Shown here: piece by piece, positions 1 to 9,415 of the stretch | Position numbering within the stretch: position 1 is the stretch's first letter | How the letters are laid out: each line of letters starts with the position of its first letter | NCBI GenBank assembly: GCA_900472395.1 | Contig: UCHV01000005.1 | Coordinates: 127,349-191,348, forward strand | From: Hyphomicrobiales bacterium | GTDB taxonomy: Bacteria; Pseudomonadota; Alphaproteobacteria; Rhizobiales; Rhizobiaceae | Length of the DNA: 64,000 nucleotides | Direction of reading: 5' to 3' | Made by a program: the position numbers and the translations under genes | Notes under the pieces: generated by a model | Told to the model about the DNA's origin: nothing | The model's database searches: none | Seen by the model: only the letters and a program-made list of their open reading frames with translations

Positions 1-1
1 C

Positions 2-1420
2 GGCGGCATCCATATCCGCGACAAGGTGCGTTCGACGCTGGAAGTGGAATCCGGCACCAACGATCCGATGGCGATCTTTCTCACCCTGTCGCTTGTGCAG
101 GTCGTCAGCCTCGGCCACGGTTCCGACGGCCTCAACATAGATTTGCTCGCCGAATTCGTGAAGGAAATGGGCCTTGGCCTGATCTTCGGCCTAGCCGGCG
201 GCATGATGATCGTCGCCATCGTCAACCGTTTTGCCGCCGACCGTGGGCTTGCGCCGATCTTCGTGCTCGGCCTGGCTCTGCTCGTCTTTTCATTCACCGG
301 CACGCTCGGCGGCAGTGGCTTTCTCGCCGTTTATGTCGCCGGCATCTACGCGGGCAGCCGCAAGATTTTCGCCAAGGAGGCGATCCGCCGTTTTCAGGAC
401 GGGCTGACATGGCTGGCGCAGATCATCATGTTCCTGGTGCTCGGCCTGCTCGCCACGCCCTCGCAATTCGGCGACATCGCGCTGCCCGCCATCGCGCTTG
501 CATTTTTCCTGATCTTTGTCGCCCGCCCGATCGCCGTGTGGCTGAGCCTGCTGCCCTTCGATTTCACCCAGCAGGAAATCGGCTTTTTTGCCTGGGTGGG
601 CCTGCGCGGTGCCGTCTCCATCCTGCTGGCCATCCTGCCGGTCATGGGCGAGGTGCCGCATGGCCAGGTCTATTTCAACACCGCCTTCATCATCGTTCTC
701 GTCTCGCTTCTGATTCAGGGCTGGACCATCAAACCGGTGGCCCAGAAACTCGGCCTGATCATTCCGCCGCGCATCGGCGAGGTCGACAAGGTGGAACTGG
801 ACCTGCCCGGCCGCGCCAACCACGAACTGATTTCCTACCGGGTTGCCAAGGACAGCCCCGTGCTCGGCGGAGCGCGCATCCCGCGCTGGGCAACCCCCTC
901 TCTCGTCATCCGTGACGGCCGCAGCATGCGTTACCAATATGCCGGACGCCTGAAGGAAAACGATCAGCTCTACCTTTTCATCGCCCCCGGTTATTCACGC
1001 CTGCTCGACCGCCTGTTTGCCAGCCGCCTGCCGGTAGACGAGGACGACGCAGACTTTTTCGGCGCCTTCGCGATCTCACCTTCGCGCCCCGCAAAGGAAC
1101 TCGACGCCGCTTACGGCCCTGGCCTGATTACGGCAGCCGAACAGGCGATGACCGTTTCGGAACTCATCCTGCACCGCCTGAGCGGCCACGCCGAATATGC
1201 CGACCGCGTACGCCTGGGCTCGATCATCCTCATCGTGCGCGATCTGGATGAGCAGAACCACATCAGCGGCGTCGGCATTTCGCTGGAACCGGTGGAGCCG
1301 GCAACCGAACTGCCGATCTTCATCAACATGCGCGAGATCGCCCACCGCATCCGCGACGCGCTGCGGCGTTACCGGGCACGGGCAAGAGAGGCACGGGAGA
1401 AGACGGCAACGGGGGAATGA
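2..1420 (+). CDS. K+/H+ antiporter, CPA1 family (NhaP2/CvrA-like), 5' end outside window
   Basis: The reading frame is open from the first bases, so the gene starts upstream of the window; about 472 codons are visible. It is the C-terminal part of a cation/proton antiporter of the inner membrane. The early ESGTNDPMA segment is the conserved CPA1 core around the ion-binding Asp. Several hydrophobic helices follow up to about residue 235 of the visible part, including LRGAVSILLAI. A soluble tail of about 220 residues contains an RCK_C/TrkA-C-like domain and a further C-terminal module, as in NhaP2-type antiporters. The likely role is K+ efflux and pH or osmotic homeostasis. The family call is firm, the ion specificity inferred. 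Confidence 0.88.
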   Translation, partial: GGIHIRDKVRSTLEVESGTNDPMAIFLTLSLVQVVSLGHGSDGLNIDLLAEFVKEMGLGLIFGLAGGMMIVAIVNRFAADRGLAPIFVLGLALLVFSFTGTLGGSGFLAVYVAGIYAGSRKIFAKEAIRRFQDGLTWLAQIIMFLVLGLLATPSQFGDIALPAIALAFFLIFVARPIAVWLSLLPFDFTQQEIGFFAWVGLRGAVSILLAILPVMGEVPHGQVYFNTAFIIVLVSLLIQGWTIKPVAQKLGLIIPPRIGEVDKVELDLPGRANHELISYRVAKDSPVLGGARIPRWATPSLVIRDGRSMRYQYAGRLKENDQLYLFIAPGYSRLLDRLFASRLPVDEDDADFFGAFAISPSRPAKELDAAYGPGLITAAEQAMTVSELILHRLSGHAEYADRVRLGSIILIVRDLDEQNHISGVGISLEPVEPATELPIFINMREIAHRIRDALRRYRARAREAREKTATGE

Positions 1421-1590
1421 GTACGCCCCCTTATCGCTCTGGCGAGATCAACTCTACAGTCGGAAAATAGCTGGGATAGCTGCCCGCGAGCCGATCAGGA
1501 ATTCCGGCAGCACGCCGGTACGCGAGCCACCCTCGCGACGATTGTCTCCTGACCTTTTGAAGTCACCGTCGTGCTCATCCGCACCCCTTT

Positions 1591-1618
1591 GTAATACCAA
1601 CCCGCATCAAGGTATTAC
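1591..1618 (-). terminator. hairpin downstream of the diguanylate cyclase gene
   Basis: A perfect 8-bp inverted repeat (GTAATACC, then GGTATTAC, with a 12-nt loop) lies about 45 bp beyond the stop of the minus-strand GGDEF gene. There is no clear U tract, so it may be a weak terminator or a simple dyad. Confidence 0.3.
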
Positions 1619-1660
1619 GCCACTTCAGGGTATTTAACCCTTGCTGAACAAGCCCAAAAC

Positions 1661-3331
1661 TCATCCAGCCCGCCACGTATTTTTCCCCGCAGCCTTGGCG
1701 CGGTAAAGCCCGCTATCGGCGCGTGAAAGCGGCTCCTTCAGATCTACCGGCCATGTGGGATACCAGGCGGTGCCGATACTGCAGCCGACCTTGACCTCGC
1801 CATAGCTGATGATCATCGTTCCGGCCATGAACTCGATGATGCGGCCGCTGATCGTGTCCATCAGCGCCTCATCGGCGCCGGAAAGCACCACCACGAATTC
1901 GTCGCCGCCGGTGCGGCAAATCAGGTCGTGGTCGCGCACTGCAGCCCGCAGCCGACGCGCCGTTTCCACCAGAACCTCGTCGCCGGCATCGTGCCCGAAT
2001 CGGTCGTTGACCAGCTTGAATCCGTCGAGATCGATCGCCAGCACGCCGCAGGCCTGATCACGCTGCGCCTTGCCGAAGGCAGCCTCAAGGCCGCGACGGT
2101 TCAACAGTCCGGTCAGGCTGTCGCGGTTCGCCTGCTCCTGTGTCAATCTCAGCTCTTCGCGCTCGGAAGAAATATCGAAGGCAACGCCGACGATCTTCAG
2201 CGGTTTGCCCTCTTCGTCGCGCACCAGCTTGCGTTCGCAGCGCATCCAGTGTTCGCCGGTGATGGTGCGCAGGCGATATTCGGCGGTCTCGCGTTCCGTG
2301 CGGCCGGAGATCAGACGTTCGAAACCGGCGCCCGCGCGGTCTTCCGGCTCCATGCGCTGGATATAGGCATCCAGATCGAATGGCACCGGCCCGGGGCCGA
2401 CGATAAAAGTCTTCAACCCATCGGACACACGGAAGTCACGCTCGGCGATATCGAAATGCCAGAAACCGCCGCTCACCGCGTCCATGGCCAACGCCAGCTG
2501 GGCGTTGATGGCGCTCATCTCGCGCTGTGCCTGTTTCTGTTCGGTCAGATCGACGATCTGCGAGATAAAACGCACGATCTCGCCTGCCTCGTTGCGCATG
2601 GCGGTGACGGAAAGATTGGTTTCGGTAATGCTGCCATCGGCGCGCAGATAACGCTTGTCGATCCTGTAACTGTCGCGGTGTCCGGCCAGAACCTGCCGAA
2701 ACAGAAACAGGTCGGCATCGATGTCGTCCGGGTGAGTGATACTGCCGAAACCGATACCGGTAATTTCGGCCACGCTTCGGCCCAGCATGTCGGCAAAACT
2801 TCTGTTCGCCTGCAGGATGATGCCCGACGTATCCACCAGCGCAAGGCCGATCGGCGACTGCTGGAATGCACCTTCGAACAACGCCTTGCTGTCGGCTACA
2901 CGCTTGTGAAGGTCGATCTGCTCACCAAGCTCCAGAACATGCGCAAGAACACCGCGCACGCTGCCATCGGCGCCGATATCCGGGACATAATGCGCCCGCA
3001 CACGGCATTTCTTGCCCGGCAACATCAGGTCGTATTCGAACGAGACGGCTTTGCCTCCACGCGCCGTTTCCAGCCGGTCGCGAATGGCTGCGTAATTTTC
3101 GGGCCCGGCCAATTCGCGCACATGTTTGCCGATTGCCGATGCGCGGTCCATCTCGCGCCATTCGGCATAAGCCCTGTTGACATAAAGAAGGCGCAGATCG
3201 GCATCCACGTAGCAAATATGGGCAGGAAGAATATCGAGAAGGCGGCGGTCGTCGAATGCCTCGGGTGCCGCAGCTGCCGGCACTGCGTCTATCGTGCCGG
3301 CCGTGTCCTTCTGATTTGACCGAAAGGCCAT
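1661..3331 (-). CDS. PAS-PAS-PAS-GGDEF diguanylate cyclase
   Basis: This 556-residue protein has no evident membrane segment. Three PAS-type sensor modules lie at roughly 25-140, 150-265 and 280-390. A GGDEF domain follows, with the intact motif GGDEF at about residues 475-479. Five residues before it is RDHD, an RxxD inhibitory site, so the enzyme should make cyclic-di-GMP from two GTP and be product-inhibited. There is no EAL domain. The ATG follows an open intergenic region shared with the divergent pgk gene. What the PAS modules sense cannot be told from sequence. Catalytic competence is inferred from the intact active site. Confidence 0.9.
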   Translation of the reverse strand: MAFRSNQKDTAGTIDAVPAAAAPEAFDDRRLLDILPAHICYVDADLRLLYVNRAYAEWREMDRASAIGKHVRELAGPENYAAIRDRLETARGGKAVSFEYDLMLPGKKCRVRAHYVPDIGADGSVRGVLAHVLELGEQIDLHKRVADSKALFEGAFQQSPIGLALVDTSGIILQANRSFADMLGRSVAEITGIGFGSITHPDDIDADLFLFRQVLAGHRDSYRIDKRYLRADGSITETNLSVTAMRNEAGEIVRFISQIVDLTEQKQAQREMSAINAQLALAMDAVSGGFWHFDIAERDFRVSDGLKTFIVGPGPVPFDLDAYIQRMEPEDRAGAGFERLISGRTERETAEYRLRTITGEHWMRCERKLVRDEEGKPLKIVGVAFDISSEREELRLTQEQANRDSLTGLLNRRGLEAAFGKAQRDQACGVLAIDLDGFKLVNDRFGHDAGDEVLVETARRLRAAVRDHDLICRTGGDEFVVVLSGADEALMDTISGRIIEFMAGTMIISYGEVKVGCSIGTAWYPTWPVDLKEPLSRADSGLYRAKAAGKNTWRAG

Positions 3332-3595
3332 TCGTCAACCTCGCTTGGCGCACCATGACCTTGCGCGCCATAAGCCGCATTACATGCCGGCATCATGGGA
3401 ATTTCGTTAACATGTCATGTCAACGTATTTTGCGACAGGACGTCGACACCGCGTGTGGCCAGCAGCTTTCGGGTCATCGTAAGCGGCCTGGCAACGCTGT
3501 GTGGAGCCAGCCTTTGACCTAGCTTCTTGCGTCCGCGTTCAAGGATAGTATGGTCCGCTTCGAAATTCCAACCCGTAAAAACATGGATTGACGAT

Positions 3596-4795
3596 ATGGC
3601 GGCCTTCAAGACACTCGACGACCTCTCCGACATCGCAGGCAAACGCGTTCTCGTACGCGTCGATCTCAACGTGCCGATGGCCGATGGCAAGGTCAGCGAC
3701 AAGACCCGCATCGAGCGCGTCGCACCGACCATTCTGGAACTGTCGAAAAAGGGTGCCAAGGTCATTCTGCTTGCGCATTTCGGTCGCCCCAAGGGCGAAC
3801 CGGTCGCCGACATGTCGCTGTCGCTGATCGTCACCGCCGTCAACGAAGTGCTGGGAGAAAAAATCCTGTTCGCTTCCGATTGCATCGGCACCGATGCGGC
3901 AGACGCCGTGTCCTCCATGCAGAACGGCGATATTCTGCTTCTGGAAAACACACGTTTCCACAAGGGCGAAGAAAAGAACGATGCGCTCTTCACCGAAGAG
4001 CTGGCAAAGAACGGCGACATCTTCGTCAACGACGCGTTTTCCGCCGCACACCGCGCCCATTCCTCCACGGAAGGCCTTGCCCACCACCTGCCGGCTTACG
4101 CCGGCCGCACCATGCAGGCCGAGCTTGAAGCGCTGCAGGCCGGCCTCGGCAATCCGGTTCGCCCGACCGTCGCCATTGTCGGCGGCGCCAAGGTTTCCAC
4201 CAAGATCGACCTTCTGCAGAACCTCGTGAAGAAGGTCGATTGCCTCGTCATCGGCGGCGGCATGGCCAACACCTTTATTGCCGCCAAGGGAATAGATGTC
4301 GGCAAGTCGCTGTGCGAACACGATCTCGGCGAAACCGCCAAGGCAATCATGGCGGAAGCGGAAGCTGCCAACTGCGCCATCGTTCTGCCGGTCGATGCCG
4401 TCATCGCCCGCGAATTCAAGGCAAATGCCGAAAACGAAACGGTAGCCATCGACGCCATCCCGGCGGATGCCATGGCGCTCGACGTTGGCCCGAAGACGGT
4501 CGAAGCCATCAGCGAGTGGATCGGCAAGGCCAAGACACTGGTGTGGAACGGTCCGCTCGGCGCATTCGAAATCGCGCCGTTCGATACAGCAACCGTTGCA
4601 GCGGCAAAATTTGCGGCAGAGCGCACCAGGGCCGGCGCACTGACTTCGGTTGCCGGTGGCGGCGATACGGTTGCTGCGCTGAACCATGCCGGCGTCGCCG
4701 ACGATTTCACCTACGTTTCGACTGCAGGCGGCGCATTCCTGGAATGGATGGAAGGCAAGGTTCTGCCGGGCGTGGAAGTTCTCAAGAAGGGCTGA
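3596..4795 (+). CDS. pgk: phosphoglycerate kinase
   Basis: The 399-residue protein matches the usual PGK length. It catalyses ATP plus 3-phosphoglycerate to and from ADP plus 1,3-bisphosphoglycerate in cytosolic glycolysis. Seen: the N-terminal RVDLNVP substrate-binding motif near residue 20, HFGRPKG, the VGGAKVSTK segment, and the C-terminal nucleotide-loop segment GGGDT. The frame is open 23 codons further upstream, but the internal ATG at 3596 gives the family N-terminus [10 protein letters not shown] and is preferred. A strong terminator follows the stop, before the separately transcribed class I aldolase gene. Confidence 0.97.
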   Translation: MAAFKTLDDLSDIAGKRVLVRVDLNVPMADGKVSDKTRIERVAPTILELSKKGAKVILLAHFGRPKGEPVADMSLSLIVTAVNEVLGEKILFASDCIGTDAADAVSSMQNGDILLLENTRFHKGEEKNDALFTEELAKNGDIFVNDAFSAAHRAHSSTEGLAHHLPAYAGRTMQAELEALQAGLGNPVRPTVAIVGGAKVSTKIDLLQNLVKKVDCLVIGGGMANTFIAAKGIDVGKSLCEHDLGETAKAIMAEAEAANCAIVLPVDAVIAREFKANAENETVAIDAIPADAMALDVGPKTVEAISEWIGKAKTLVWNGPLGAFEIAPFDTATVAAAKFAAERTRAGALTSVAGGGDTVAALNHAGVADDFTYVSTAGGAFLEWMEGKVLPGVEVLKKG

Positions 4796-4854
4796 CGCAC
4801 GGGCGCCGGCAACGGCACTCCGCTCACCCAAAATATCCACAGTCATGACGAGCA

Positions 4855-4888
4855 GGAGAGCGGCTAAGTTAGGCCGCTCTCCGTTTTT
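4855..4888 (+). terminator. Rho-independent terminator after pgk
   Basis: A perfect 10-bp stem (GGAGAGCGGC with GCCGCTCTCC) and an 8-nt loop are followed by a G and TTTTT, about 60 bp after the pgk stop. Confidence 0.9.
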
Positions 4889-4920
4889 AACAAGCATGTT
4901 AAAAAAATTTAGATCTTTTA

Positions 4921-4945
4921 AACGATTGAAATAATTTTAATCGTT
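4921..4945. promoter_or_regulatory. AT-rich dyad upstream of the aldolase gene
   Basis: AACGATT and AATCGTT form an inverted repeat with an 11-nt centre inside an unusually AT-rich stretch about 80 bp upstream of the aldolase start. Its position after the pgk terminator and before fda fits an operator or activator site. The binding protein is unknown. Confidence 0.35.
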
Positions 4946-5025
4946 TCAAATAATTAGCTCCCTGTTTTTCGCGCCCTATTCTTCTGTTATCGGCGAAACA
5001 TAAGCTTTTCACAGCCTGGGAGACT

Positions 5026-6054
5026 ATGATGACGGAACGCCTCGAAGATATTGCCGTACAGATGGTTGCGGACGGAAAAGGGCTGCTGGCCGCCGATGAA
5101 TCCACATCGACGATCAAGAAGCGCTTCGACACGATCAACCTGGAGTCGACCGAGGAAAGCCGTCGTGATTATCGCGAAATGCTGTTCCGCACCGAAGCTG
5201 CCATGAAGAACTGCATCTCCGGCGTCATTCTTTACGAAGAAACGCTGTTTCAGAAGGCAGCCGACGGCACACCTTTCGTCGACCTGATCAAGGCGGCGGG
5301 TTCCATTCCGGGCATCAAGGTCGATACCGGCGCAAAGCCGATGGCTCTGCATCCGCACGAGTTCATCACCGAAGGCCTCGATAACCTCTATGAACGCCTT
5401 CGTACCTACCACGCAGCTGGCGCACGATTTGCAAAATGGCGTGGCGTCATCACCATCGGCGACCAGCGCCCGAGCTGGGGCTCGATCAAGGCCAATTCGC
5501 AGTCGCTTGCGCGTTATGCCGCCCTCTGCCAGCAGGCCGATATCGTGCCGATCGTCGAGCCTGAAGTAATGATGGACGGCGATCCGGCAACCCACGACAT
5601 CGACCGCTGCGCCGAAGTCACCCAGCATGTGCTGCAGACGGTCTTTACCGATCTCTTCGACGCGCGCGTCAACCTCGAAGGCATGATCTTGAAGCCGAAC
5701 ATGGTCATCGACGGCAAGAAGGCCCGCAAGGCATCCGTTGAGGAAGTCGCGGAACGCACCGTCAAGGTTCTGAAGGCCACCGTACCGGCGTCCGTTCCGG
5801 GCATCGCCTTCCTTTCGGGCGGTCAGTCCACCGAGGAAGCCACGGCACACCTTTCGGCCATGGTCGCCGGTTACGACCTGCCCTGGAAGCTGACCTATTC
5901 CTACGGCCGCGCGCTGCAGGAAACTGCTCTCAAGGCATGGGGCGGCAAGTCTGAAAACGTCGCCGCCGGCCAGCGCGCATTCCAGCATCGCGCCGAGATG
6001 AACACGCTCGCCGCAAAAGGCACCTGGAAGGTCGACCTCGAAAAGGCCGCCTGA
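5026..6054 (+). CDS. fda: fructose-bisphosphate aldolase, class I
   Basis: This 342-residue enzyme of the Schiff-base (metal-independent) class cleaves fructose 1,6-bisphosphate to dihydroxyacetone phosphate and glyceraldehyde 3-phosphate in the cytosol. Seen: GLLAADES near the N-terminus; KWRGVI around residue 143; the ILKPNMV segment carrying the imine-forming Lys near residue 223; and LSGGQS near residue 265. It lies directly after pgk but behind a terminator, so it is probably its own transcription unit. The double ATG at 5026 and 5029 leaves the exact start open by one codon. Its own terminator follows. Confidence 0.96.
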   Translation: MMTERLEDIAVQMVADGKGLLAADESTSTIKKRFDTINLESTEESRRDYREMLFRTEAAMKNCISGVILYEETLFQKAADGTPFVDLIKAAGSIPGIKVDTGAKPMALHPHEFITEGLDNLYERLRTYHAAGARFAKWRGVITIGDQRPSWGSIKANSQSLARYAALCQQADIVPIVEPEVMMDGDPATHDIDRCAEVTQHVLQTVFTDLFDARVNLEGMILKPNMVIDGKKARKASVEEVAERTVKVLKATVPASVPGIAFLSGGQSTEEATAHLSAMVAGYDLPWKLTYSYGRALQETALKAWGGKSENVAAGQRAFQHRAEMNTLAAKGTWKVDLEKAA

Positions 6055-6091
6055 GGCTTACAAAGTTTCCCGGGAGAGGAAAACTGCATGG

Positions 6092-6124
6092 AAGCCGCCT
6101 GGAGACAGGCGGCTTTTGTGTGTT
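6092..6124 (+). terminator. Rho-independent terminator after the aldolase gene
   Basis: A perfect 10-bp stem (AAGCCGCCTG with CAGGCGGCTT) and a GAGA tetraloop are followed by a T-rich stretch. Confidence 0.88.
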
Positions 6125-6216
6125 TTGCTGATGGACGCCATCACAAACTTTGGCTAGTTGTCCTGTGGTCGTCCGGCTAGTCATGAATGACCACAGTCAT
6201 GCAGCCGGAGATGCCC

Positions 6217-7140
6217 ATGCCGACCGTCCGTTACGTCACCGTCGATGTTTTCACCGACAAGCGCTTCACCGGCAACCCGCTTGCCGTCATCTTCGATGCG
6301 CAGGATTTGAGCGATGCCGACATGCAGAACATCGCCAAGGAATTCAATTATTCCGAAGTGACCTTCGTTCTGCCGCCGCAAGACCCTGCCAACAGCGCAA
6401 GGGTGAGAATTCTCACACCGACCACGGAAGTACCGTTTGCCGGGCACCCCAATGTGGGCACCGCTTATGTGCTGGGACAGCAGGCCGAACTGTTTGGCAA
6501 GCCGGTCGGTGAAACGCTGCATTTCGAGGAAAAGGCTGGCCTCGTGGAGGTGACGCTGAAGCGCGAGAACGGCAAGGTTGTCGCCGCAGCCATCCGCGCA
6601 CCACGGGCACTGGAGATCGGCGAAACGGTCGATACGCAGACCATTGCAGCCTGCGCCTCGATCGAGGCCGGCAGCATCGTGACATCGAACCATGCACCGA
6701 TCTACGCCTCCGTCGGTCTTGCCTTCGTTTTTGCCGAGCTCGATGGCTTGCAGGCTCTCGGCAACGCCGGGCCCAACCTGACGGCTTTTCAGCAAGCCGT
6801 CAGGAAATATCCGGGCGAAGGCCTTGGCCTGCCGCTTTTCCTTTATGTCCGCGATCCGTCCCGCCCCTGGCATTTTCGCGCCCGCATGTTTGCGCCGCTC
6901 GATAACGTACCGGAAGATCCGGCAACCGGCAGCGCGTCCGCGGCTCTTGCAGCCTATCTGGTGGAAACCGATAAAGATCTCGCTGCCGATGGCACCACTG
7001 CCATCACCATCGAACAAGGCGTGGAAATGGGCCGCCACAGCGTTATCGAGCTGGAAGTGACGAAACGCGCGGGCAAAATCACCGATGTGCTGATTGGCGG
7101 CAGTTGTGCGCTGGTGATGCGCGGTGAGGTTAATTGCTGA
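6217..7140 (+). CDS. PhzF-family isomerase/epimerase-like protein
   Basis: About 307 residues, the normal PhzF fold length. Seen: the start [20 protein letters not shown], and NYSEV, in which the Glu corresponds to the PhzF catalytic acid. Also seen are [14 protein letters not shown] and the C-terminal [11 protein letters not shown] phosphate/substrate-loop motif. Four in-frame ATGs lie at 6187, 6199, 6211 and 6217. The last has GGAG six bases upstream and matches the family N-terminus, so it is chosen. The substrate is unknown; there are no phenazine genes nearby, so a role in phenazine synthesis is unlikely. Confidence 0.9.
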   Translation: MPTVRYVTVDVFTDKRFTGNPLAVIFDAQDLSDADMQNIAKEFNYSEVTFVLPPQDPANSARVRILTPTTEVPFAGHPNVGTAYVLGQQAELFGKPVGETLHFEEKAGLVEVTLKRENGKVVAAAIRAPRALEIGETVDTQTIAACASIEAGSIVTSNHAPIYASVGLAFVFAELDGLQALGNAGPNLTAFQQAVRKYPGEGLGLPLFLYVRDPSRPWHFRARMFAPLDNVPEDPATGSASAALAAYLVETDKDLAADGTTAITIEQGVEMGRHSVIELEVTKRAGKITDVLIGGSCALVMRGEVNC

Positions 7141-7175
7141 TTGAAGGCGTGACGCGCGAACCGGGCGTCACGCAC

Positions 7176-7337
7176 TCACGTAAAATCCCGCAGCAGCAAA
7201 GTCACCGCCCAAAGCACGAAAGCCAGCACCGCCAGTTTCCAGAAATCGGCACGACGTTTCAGCCCCGGCAATCCCAGCGGTTTGATGATCTGGACGACCA
7301 TGGCCATGAGCAGCAGCAATCCGATTATCTTCGTCAT
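7176..7337 (-). CDS. small two-helix membrane protein
   Basis: A 53-residue protein starts MTKIIGLLLLMAMVVQIIKP and carries a second hydrophobic stretch, WKLAVLAFVLWAVTLLL, separated by a short basic loop (LKRR). This is a clear two-helix hairpin topology. AGG lies about six bases ahead of the ATG at 7337. The frame continues upstream, but only this segment reads like a protein. No family is recognised. It converges with the PhzF gene. Confidence 0.6.
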   Translation of the reverse strand: MTKIIGLLLLMAMVVQIIKPLGLPGLKRRADFWKLAVLAFVLWAVTLLLRDFT

Positions 7338-7534
7338 TCGAACCTGGCGTATTTCTTCTGCGTCCGCCACAGGCTGGACATTTTTTAGATCGACCACAGA
7401 TAGGCTCAGGCGGCGGGATTCGGAACGACTTTTTTCATAACTCCGATCTACAGTCCGGCAGTCTTCCATCCGGTGCCCGATCGGGATATTCGATCGGGCG
7501 TGCTGACACACGAACAGTACGGTCGAACATAAGC

Positions 7535-8824
7535 ATGAGACGCAATCTTCTGCCTGTCCTCGCCCTTCTCTCCGGCACGCTTTTCCTCTTTCTCGGCAAT
7601 GGCCTGCAGGGCCTTCTGCTGCCGCTGCGCGGTTCGCTCGAAGGGTATTCCAACGAAGCGCTCGGTTTCCTCGGCACATCCTGGGCCGCCGGCTTTGTGG
7701 TCGGCTGTTTCGTGGCGCCGAATGTCGTCAGGCGTATCGGCCACGTCCGCGCATTTTCCGGTTTTCTCGGACTCATCTGTTTGAACGTGCTGCTGACCGG
7801 CATTCTTGTCGACCAGACGGCATGGCTGACGCTGCGCGCCATTACCGGCTTCTGTACCGCCGGCACATCGATGATCATCGAAAGCTGGCTGAACGAACGC
7901 GCCACCAACGAAAGTCGCGGCGCGATCTTCTCTTTCTACATTGCCATTACCCTGTTCGGCGTGGTCGGCGGGCAGATGATGGTGATGTTCGCCGATGTCT
8001 CGACGCCGCTTCTCTTCATGCTTTGCGGCATTCTCTATTGCGTGGCGCAACTGCCGACGACGCTTTCGAAGGCCGCATCGCCGCAGCCGCTCAAACGTGT
8101 GCGGCTGGATTTGCCGAGCCTCTACAAAAATTCGCCGATCTCCTTCATCGGCATTCTGCTGATCGGCATCGCCAACGGCGCCTATGGCACGCTGGGTGCT
8201 GTCTTCGGCGCGCGCGCGGGGCTTGAGCAGACCTCGATTGCCGCCATGGTGTCGATCACCATCTTTGCAGGCGCCATCATGCAGTTTCCGGCAGGCCGCT
8301 TGTCCGACCGCATGGACCGACGCCATGTTCTAGCCGGCCTGTCCGCAGCCGCAGCACTTGCCGCACTGATTCTGCTGATCGTGCAGCCCACCGATGTCAC
8401 CACCATCATCGTGCTGGTCGCCATTTATGGCGCGATGGCAAACGCGCTTTATCCGATCGCCGTTGCCCATGCCAACGACTTTGCCGCCCCGGAAGACTTC
8501 GTGAAGGTTTCCGGCGGCCTGTTGCTTCTGTTCGGTATCGGCACGATCATCGGCCCCACACTCGGCGGGCCTGTGATGACGGCGCTCGGACCCTACGCAT
8601 TGTTTGCAGTGACAGCCGGCGCGCATATACTCGTGTCGATCTATGCGGTCATGCGTAGCCGAGTTCGCGCAGCAGTGCCGGTGGAAGAGCGCGACAGCTA
8701 TACGACGGCACAGGCGGGTAATGCCCTTCTCGGTACGCCGGAAGGCCTGGCGCTAGACCCTCGGGCTGCGGCAGGAGAAGCGCAAACCGAAAACACCGAC
8801 GAAAACCGCCGCGCTCCAGCCTGA
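7535..8824 (+). CDS. MFS transporter
   Basis: A 429-residue protein with about 12 hydrophobic helices in two six-helix halves. The second half contains the MFS-like loop GRLSDRMDRR after TM8, around residues 255-265. The C-terminal 40 residues are hydrophilic. It resembles the YcaD/small-molecule branch of the major facilitator superfamily and acts in the inner membrane, but its substrate cannot be named. A DUF1192 gene follows after 43 bp on the same strand, with a good ribosome site (AAAGGAGG), so the two may be co-transcribed. Confidence 0.9.
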   Translation: MRRNLLPVLALLSGTLFLFLGNGLQGLLLPLRGSLEGYSNEALGFLGTSWAAGFVVGCFVAPNVVRRIGHVRAFSGFLGLICLNVLLTGILVDQTAWLTLRAITGFCTAGTSMIIESWLNERATNESRGAIFSFYIAITLFGVVGGQMMVMFADVSTPLLFMLCGILYCVAQLPTTLSKAASPQPLKRVRLDLPSLYKNSPISFIGILLIGIANGAYGTLGAVFGARAGLEQTSIAAMVSITIFAGAIMQFPAGRLSDRMDRRHVLAGLSAAAALAALILLIVQPTDVTTIIVLVAIYGAMANALYPIAVAHANDFAAPEDFVKVSGGLLLLFGIGTIIGPTLGGPVMTALGPYALFAVTAGAHILVSIYAVMRSRVRAAVPVEERDSYTTAQAGNALLGTPEGLALDPRAAAGEAQTENTDENRRAPA

Positions 8825-8867
8825 AACAACACAGGCTGCCGCCGGCTCTGGCCCAAAGGAGGAAGAC

Positions 8868-9059
8868 ATGACCTTTCTTGATGACGACCGCCCGAAGAAG
8901 CCTGTTGCCCACGAAATCGGTCAGGATCTTGCAACCCTCTCCGTCGATGAACTCGACAAGCGGATGGCGTTGCTGCGCGAGGAAATCCTGCGTCTGGAGG
9001 CGGAGAAGGCCAGGAAAGCATCCGGCAAGGCGGCGGCCGAGAGCCTGTTCCGCATGTGA
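8868..9059 (+). CDS. DUF1192 family small protein
   Basis: A 63-residue acidic-then-basic protein. The segment TLSVDELDKRMALLREEILRLEAE is the DUF1192 helix and is predicted to form a coiled coil. The end SLFRM is typical of the family. AAGGAGG lies just upstream of the ATG. The function is unknown. It precedes the candidate sRNA and rcdA, so the segment as a whole may be cell-cycle linked, but that is inference from position only. Confidence 0.88.
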   Translation: MTFLDDDRPKKPVAHEIGQDLATLSVDELDKRMALLREEILRLEAEKARKASGKAAAESLFRM

Positions 9060-9115
9060 AACCAAAAACTGGCGATGCAAAACGATTGATAAAAACAACA
9101 TCGAATACGACTGAT

Positions 9116-9131
9116 TTAACCGGATATTAAG
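9116..9131 (+). promoter_or_regulatory. CtrA-type box at the sRNA promoter
   Basis: TTAA, seven bases, TTAA (9116-9130) matches the alphaproteobacterial CtrA consensus core. It overlaps the expected -35 region of the candidate sRNA, whose likely -10 (TAATTC) is at 9137-9142. Occupancy there could activate or block transcription. Confidence 0.55.
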
Positions 9132-9148
9132 CATTCTAATTCATTACT

Positions 9149-9253
9149 GTGCACATCCAGTTCTTCTGGTGTCAGACGATTTCCCCTTTCGGTGAAAGGG
9201 TCTGATTTTCTCCCTGTTTTACCTTGAGAGCCGCCTTTGCGGCTCTTTTTTTT
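9149..9253 (+). ncRNA. candidate ~105-nt trans-acting sRNA with three stem-loops
   Basis: The region between DUF1192 and rcdA folds into three hairpins. The first is CCAG/CTGG (9157-9169). The second has CAGAC pairing GTCTG (9173-9204) around an inner CCTTT/AAAGG stem. The third is a strong terminator, AGAGCCGC/GCGGCTCT, followed by an eight-T run (9227-9253). A likely -10, TAATTC, sits at 9137-9142. Length, three-hairpin shape and cell-cycle neighbourhood recall the Rhizobiales sRNA EcpR1, but I cannot confirm homology. Start is approximate. Confidence 0.6.
9227..9253 (+). terminator. Rho-independent terminator of the candidate sRNA
   Basis: A perfect 8-bp stem with a 4-nt loop is followed by a long run of T. 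It may also end transcription from the DUF1192 gene. Confidence 0.9.
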
Positions 9254-9279
9254 GGGCGAGAGCACCTATTCTGTGGGAA

Positions 9280-9295
9280 TTAACCCTTCCTTAAG
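9280..9295 (+). promoter_or_regulatory. CtrA-type box upstream of rcdA
   Basis: TTAA, CCCTTCC, TTAA (9280-9294) followed by G is a full TTAA-N7-TTAA box 120 bp before the rcdA start. It suggests that rcdA is under CtrA control, which would close a feedback loop. Confidence 0.55.
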
Positions 9296-9415
9296 AATTG
9301 GCTTGCGGATTTGAGCTATCAGTACCATCTTGATGCGGAAGACAGACGACGGCGGAACTTTTGGGCCACCTTCGTCATTGCCTGATCAAGTTGATGCGTT
9401 AGCAGGATGAATCCC

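Noticed and set aside
290-937. Long minus-strand open frames across the antiporter gene and elsewhere
   Set aside because: They are antisense shadows of GC-rich genes, with His/Arg/Gln-rich compositions and no domains.
1928-3319. 463-codon plus-strand frame across the diguanylate cyclase
   Set aside because: The opposite frame has complete PAS and GGDEF domains; this one is its shadow.
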